Source: Rutidosis leptorrhynchoides
Lineage: Eukaryota; Streptophyta; Magnoliopsida; Asterales; Asteraceae
Reading direction: 5' to 3'
NCBI RefSeq assembly: GCF_046630445.1
Contig: NC_092341.1
Location: 293,450,001 to 293,514,000 of the forward strand
DNA: 64,000 nt
Below, piece by piece: positions 60,342-64,000 of this stretch (positions are counted from its first letter, which is position 1; each line of letters opens with the position of its first letter). A program made the position numbers and the translations under genes. Under the pieces are notes generated by a model that was not told the DNA's origin, did not search any database, and worked only from the letters and a program-made list of their open reading frames with translations.

Positions 60342-60758
60342 TTAGTTATATGATCTATTATATTCATAAGATAGTCGGTTTAATTGGTCTTCCATGGCTG
60401 CATAGGCGTAACCTCGAGCATTCATTGTCTTTTCTTCTAAACATATGAACGGTCCGTCTCTGCATAAAGTAACAAATTCGGTATTTGAATAGGTTTGATT
60501 ATTTGAACATTTACCTCCATGTGACCATTTTCCGCATTTGTGACATTTTTCTAGGTGTCGTGCTCTTCTTTTCGCTGCGGATTTTGATTTTCCTTTACCA
60601 AATTGTAACTTATTATCTTCGCATCTGGATCCTTTTCTAACTCCGTCCATTCTTTCTCTGATTACTGATACTAATTCACTCGGTAGTATGTCATTATTAC
60701 GTTTAGTGATCAAAGCGTGTAGCATTAGACCATGGTTTAATTCACAGGCAGTCTTCAT
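60342..60758 (-). CDS. Small zinc-knuckle-like ORF downstream of Athila pol
   Basis: 138 codons from ATG at 60758. The N-terminal half is mixed helical; the middle is Lys/Arg-rich (KGKSKSAAKRRARHLEKC), followed by CHKCGKWSHGGKC, a C-X2-C-X4-H-X3-C arrangement one residue shorter at the end than the retroviral CCHC knuckle. This suggests nucleic-acid binding. A long pyrimidine tract ending TTTTTTTTTAG lies just upstream of the ATG (AG at 60771-60770), and a GTATGT donor lies just after the stop. It may therefore be carried on a spliced exon of its own. It is separated from pol by 174 bp. The exact function is unknown to me. Confidence 0.6.
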   Translation of the reverse strand: MKTACELNHGLMLHALITKRNNDILPSELVSVIRERMDGVRKGSRCEDNKLQFGKGKSKSAAKRRARHLEKCHKCGKWSHGGKCSNNQTYSNTEFVTLCRDGPFICLEEKTMNARGYAYAAMEDQLNRLSYEYNRSYN

Positions 60759-60932
60759 TTTGTAAAAACCTAAAAAAAAATAAAAATTCAGAATGGGGGG
60801 GAGAAGACTAGTTCTTTAGGGTCTGCTAGGGAAAGACCATACGTGTTCCATTTTCGAGAACTACACGAAAACAGACAATCTAACTCTAACAGAAATACAT
60901 ATTATCCTTTAAAGACTTGATTCTCCCCACAA
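60759..60932 (-). other. Spacer between pol and small ORF with candidate splice acceptor
   Basis: On the minus strand the spacer follows the pol stop and ends in a pyrimidine-rich TTTTTATTTTTTTTTAG directly before GTTTTTACAAAATG. A run of seven G on the plus strand lies at about 60794-60800. No ORF. Confidence 0.55.
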
Positions 60933-63900
60933 TTAGTTAGCTGTGGTGTCGAAATTGTGATTAACTTCGTTGTCGACTTCCATCGGACCATGTATGTAAT
61001 GTTTAACTCTGTGACCATTAACTTTAAATTCAATCCCATTTGAATTCATCAATTCTATCGTTCCGTATGGGAAAACTCTTTTGACTATGAATGGTCCAGA
61101 CCATCTTGATTTCAATTTTCCAGGAAATAGCTTGAATCGTGAATTGAAAAGAAGAACTCTGTCTCCTTCTTTGAATTCTTTTGAACTTCTGATTCTTTTA
61201 TCATGCCATTTCTTCGTTCTTTCTTTATAGATTAACGAATTTTCGTATGCTTCATGTCTTAATTCTTCTAATTCGTTTAGTTGACTTAATCGTAGACGTC
61301 CGGCTTCATGTAAATCAAGATTACATGTCTTCAAAGCCCAAAATGCTTTGTGTTCAATTTCTACTGGAAGATGACATGCTTTTCCATACACAAGTCTAAA
61401 AGGTGTGGTTCCAATTGGAGTTTTGTAGGCTGTTCTAAAAGCCCAGAGTGCATCCTCCAATTTAATGGACCATTCCTTTGGATTTGATCCTACGGTTTTC
61501 TCAAGAATACGTTTTAAGGCTCGGTTGGTATTTTCAACTTGTCCACTTGTTTGTGGATGATATGCGGTGGAGATTTTATGAGTTACTCCATATCTTTTAA
61601 GAACTTTCTCAAGTTGATTATTACAGAAATGAGTACCCCGATCACTTATTAAAGCTTTCGGTGTTCCAAACCTTGCAAAAAGACGTTTTAAAAAGTTGAC
61701 TACAACTCGTGCATCGTTAGTTGGGAGAGCTTGTGCTTCCGCCCATTTAGATACATAATCAATGGCTACGAGTATATATAGATTATTATGAGATTTTGGA
61801 AATGGACCCATAAAGTCAATACCCCAAATGTCAAATACTTCACATACTTGGATGACATTTTGTGGCATTTCATCACGTTGACTTATTTTTCCGGCCCTTT
61901 GACATGCATCACAGGATTTGCAAAGAAGGTGTGCGTCTTTGTAAATTGTAGGCCAATAGAATCCAGCTTCATAAACTTTTCTTGCTGTTAGTTGAGGCCC
62001 ATAATGCCCTCCTGTTGGTCCTGTGTGACAATGGTTTAAAATTTTACTAGCTTCATCTCCAAATACACATCGGCGTATTATTCCATCGGGACAACTTTTA
62101 AACAGATGTGGATCTTCCCAGAAATAGTGTTTTATATCACTGAAGAATTTCTTTCGTCTTTGGTACGATAATCCTTTTTCAAGGAATCCACAAACTAAGT
62201 AGTTTGCATAGTCTGCAAACCATGGGATTTCTTTATAATCTATCTTCAATAGATATTCATCAGGAAAGTTGTCTTGTATGGCCGATTCATTCAGAACTTC
62301 TAATTCGGGATTTTCAAGACGAGAAAGATGATCAGCGGCGAGATTTTCTGCTCCTTTTTTATCTCGGATTTCAATATCAAACTCTTGTAAGAGTAAGATC
62401 CAACGGATTAATCTTGGTTTAGCATCTTGTTTTGAAAATAGGTATCTAAGAGCAGAATGGTCGGTATAGACCACCGTTTTTGCTAGAACGAGATATGATC
62501 GAAATTTATCAAAAGCAAAGACAATAGCAAGGAGTTCTTTTTCAGTAGTTGTATAGTTCGTTTGTGCTCCTTGTAACGTCTTACTAGCATAATATATAGG
62601 TTGAAATCGTTTTTCAATCCTTTGTCCTAAAACGGCTCCCATTGCAAAATCACTTGCATCGCACATTAGTTCAAATGGTAGATTCCAATTTGGTGTTATC
62701 ATGATCGGCGCATTAGTGAGTTTTTCTTTTAGAATATTAAAAGATTTGATACATTCATCTGAAAAGATGAATGGCGCATCCTTTTCTAGGAGTTTATTCA
62801 TAGGAGTGGCAATTTTAGAAAAATCTTTTATGAAACGTCGGTAAAAACCGGCATGCCCTAGAAAACTCCTAACTCCTCTAACATTGGTGGGATGTGGAAG
62901 TTTAGCAATTACATCTACTTTAGCTCTATCCACTTCAATTCCTTCTTTTGAAATTTTATGTCCAAGAACGATGCCTTCTTTAACCATGAAATGGCATTTC
63001 TCCCAATTAAGTACTAGATTTGATTTTTCGCATCTAATTAGCATTCGTTCCAGATTAACTAGACATGATTTAAATGTATCACCGAAAACTGAAAAGTCAT
63101 CCATGAATACTTCCATGCATTCTTCTATCATGTCGTGAAAAATTGCCATCATGCACCTTTGAAAGGTTGCAGGGGCGTTGCAAAGTCCAAATGGCATGCG
63201 TTTGTAAGCAAAAGTACCATAAGGGCACGTGAATGTGGTTTTCTCTTGGTCTTCGGGTGCTATTGGAATTTGAAAATATCCGGAAAATCCATCTAGAAAA
63301 CAATAGTAACTATTTCCGGCTAATCTTTCCAACATTTGATCTATGAAAGGTAAGGGAAAGTGATCTTTTCTGGTGGCGTCATTTAATTTTCTATAATCAA
63401 TACATACACGCCATCCTGTTACAGTCCTAGTAGGAATAAGCTCATTTTTCTCATTTGTAATGACAGTCATGCCACCCTTCTTAGGCACGCATTGAACTGG
63501 GCTTACCCATGGACTATCAGAAATTGGATATATCAAACCTGCATCTAGCAGTTTAATAATCTCTTTCTTAACTACATCTTGCATATTAGGATTTAGTCTT
63601 CGTTGGCGTTGCACATACGTTTTATGACCTTCTTCCATAAGGATTTTATGTGTGCAATACGAAGGACTTATTCCTTTAATATCATGAATCTTCCATGCAA
63701 TGGCTGGTTTATGAGCTTTCAACACAGAAATGAGTTGTGATTTCTCATTTTCAGTAAGAGAAGACGATATTATTACAGGTAATTCAGATTCACCATGTAA
63801 ATAAGCGTATTCCAAATGGTTTGGAAGTGGCTTTAACTCTAATTTCGGAGGTTCTTCTATTGATGATTTATATCGATATCTGTCTTCTTCTTTTAGCATT

Positions 63901-64000
63901 TGAATTTCTTCTGTTGTTGGTTCATATCCATTAGCTATAAGTGTAGCTAACATTTCAGCTTCATCAATTGGTTCATTTCCTTCTCCTAAAGAACATTCTC
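60933..64000 (-). CDS. Athila-type pol polyprotein (partial at window edge)
   Basis: Open from the window edge at 64000 (no stop or needed start) to TAG/TAA-type stop at 60933, over 1020 codons. Order: linker after protease; RT with [24 protein letters not shown] and [10 protein letters not shown] (MDD variant of the YXDD box, near 63105); RNase H ([18 protein letters not shown], near 62650; [21 protein letters not shown]); integrase finger (H..H..C..C near 62020-61900, [12 protein letters not shown]), catalytic Asp region [22 protein letters not shown] and Glu region [11 protein letters not shown]; and a C-terminal tail ([20 protein letters not shown]) without a chromodomain. No stops or frameshifts. 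It catalyses cDNA synthesis and integration. Gag and protease should lie to the right of the window. Confidence 0.93.
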   Translation of the reverse strand, partial: ECSLGEGNEPIDEAEMLATLIANGYEPTTEEIQMLKEEDRYRYKSSIEEPPKLELKPLPNHLEYAYLHGESELPVIISSSLTENEKSQLISVLKAHKPAIAWKIHDIKGISPSYCTHKILMEEGHKTYVQRQRRLNPNMQDVVKKEIIKLLDAGLIYPISDSPWVSPVQCVPKKGGMTVITNEKNELIPTRTVTGWRVCIDYRKLNDATRKDHFPLPFIDQMLERLAGNSYYCFLDGFSGYFQIPIAPEDQEKTTFTCPYGTFAYKRMPFGLCNAPATFQRCMMAIFHDMIEECMEVFMDDFSVFGDTFKSCLVNLERMLIRCEKSNLVLNWEKCHFMVKEGIVLGHKISKEGIEVDRAKVDVIAKLPHPTNVRGVRSFLGHAGFYRRFIKDFSKIATPMNKLLEKDAPFIFSDECIKSFNILKEKLTNAPIMITPNWNLPFELMCDASDFAMGAVLGQRIEKRFQPIYYASKTLQGAQTNYTTTEKELLAIVFAFDKFRSYLVLAKTVVYTDHSALRYLFSKQDAKPRLIRWILLLQEFDIEIRDKKGAENLAADHLSRLENPELEVLNESAIQDNFPDEYLLKIDYKEIPWFADYANYLVCGFLEKGLSYQRRKKFFSDIKHYFWEDPHLFKSCPDGIIRRCVFGDEASKILNHCHTGPTGGHYGPQLTARKVYEAGFYWPTIYKDAHLLCKSCDACQRAGKISQRDEMPQNVIQVCEVFDIWGIDFMGPFPKSHNNLYILVAIDYVSKWAEAQALPTNDARVVVNFLKRLFARFGTPKALISDRGTHFCNNQLEKVLKRYGVTHKISTAYHPQTSGQVENTNRALKRILEKTVGSNPKEWSIKLEDALWAFRTAYKTPIGTTPFRLVYGKACHLPVEIEHKAFWALKTCNLDLHEAGRLRLSQLNELEELRHEAYENSLIYKERTKKWHDKRIRSSKEFKEGDRVLLFNSRFKLFPGKLKSRWSGPFIVKRVFPYGTIELMNSNGIEFKVNGHRVKHYIHGPMEVDNEVNHNFDTTAN

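Larger units (their letters stand above)
52692..64000 (-). mobile_element. Element 5: Athila-type (Ty3/gypsy) retrotransposon, 3' part
   Basis: Minus-strand element entering from the right edge: pol 64000-60933, small ORF 60758-60342, a spacer with paired palindromes, an env-position ORF (59125-56763), 3' UTR, and 3' LTR 54681-52692. The pol sequence ([40 protein letters not shown]) and an extra gene 3' of pol are typical of Athila. The open reading frames suggest a recent insertion. GTTGA at 52687-52691 would be the target duplication. Confidence 0.9.

Overview
The window is eukaryotic plant DNA made almost entirely of transposable elements. I see no intact host gene. LTR retrotransposons primed from the tRNA-iMet-type site TGGTATCAGAGC, Tekay-like chromoviruses, an Athila-type element, a Ty1/copia element, a LINE and a Cassandra-type 5S-bearing LTR together indicate an angiosperm. 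The LTR style (TGTGACGACCCGGAAATTTC-type ends, long LTRs with a TTTCTCAGG stretch) suggests a eudicot, most likely Asteraceae; that family call is inference. All identifications come from reading motifs; no database search was run.

The layout is a nest. Left flank (1-5109): the 3' end of a chromovirus-type LTR, part of a Cassandra-type LTR with 5S rRNA sequence, and a decayed LINE split by a block of about 2.9 kb holding intron-containing fragments of a DFRP/ZC3H15-like CCCH zinc-finger gene. A minus-strand Ty1/copia element (3' LTR 5110-5929; coding parts 6771-7748 and 31394-34449; leader to 35462) abuts the LINE. Its reverse transcriptase is split by element 1 (7749-31393, minus strand, TSD AATAT), a giant element of about 23.6 kb with LTRs of about 3.9 kb and no recognisable gag-pol. 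Element 2 (9950-21731, plus, TSD CAAAT), a Tekay-like chromovirus with one internal stop, sits in element 1's 3' LTR. Element 2's 5' LTR in turn holds a solo LTR (11904-14058, TSD TATTA).

On the right, element 3 (35463 onward, plus) is a second chromovirus, inserted in the copia leader, with an extra ORF between primer site and gag. Its 3' LTR is broken at 45610 by element 4 (minus, Tekay-like). Element 4's gag is broken at 52692 by element 5 (minus, Athila-type), which runs off the right edge with open pol, a small zinc-knuckle-like ORF, and an env-position ORF that appears to be spliced.

Relative age follows from the nesting: LINE, then copia, then elements 1 and 3, then elements 2 and 4, then the solo LTR and element 5. 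The least expected observation is a paired palindrome, CCATGCGA..TCGCATGG twice about 31 bp apart, placed about 21 bp upstream of a TATA box in two unrelated LTRs, and repeated with the same spacing upstream of the putative spliced ORF in element 5. Other notable items are the pre-gag ORF of element 3, a tRNA-like pol III promoter carried in element 1's LTRs, and a GGACGCCGTCC hairpin array in element 2's LTRs.
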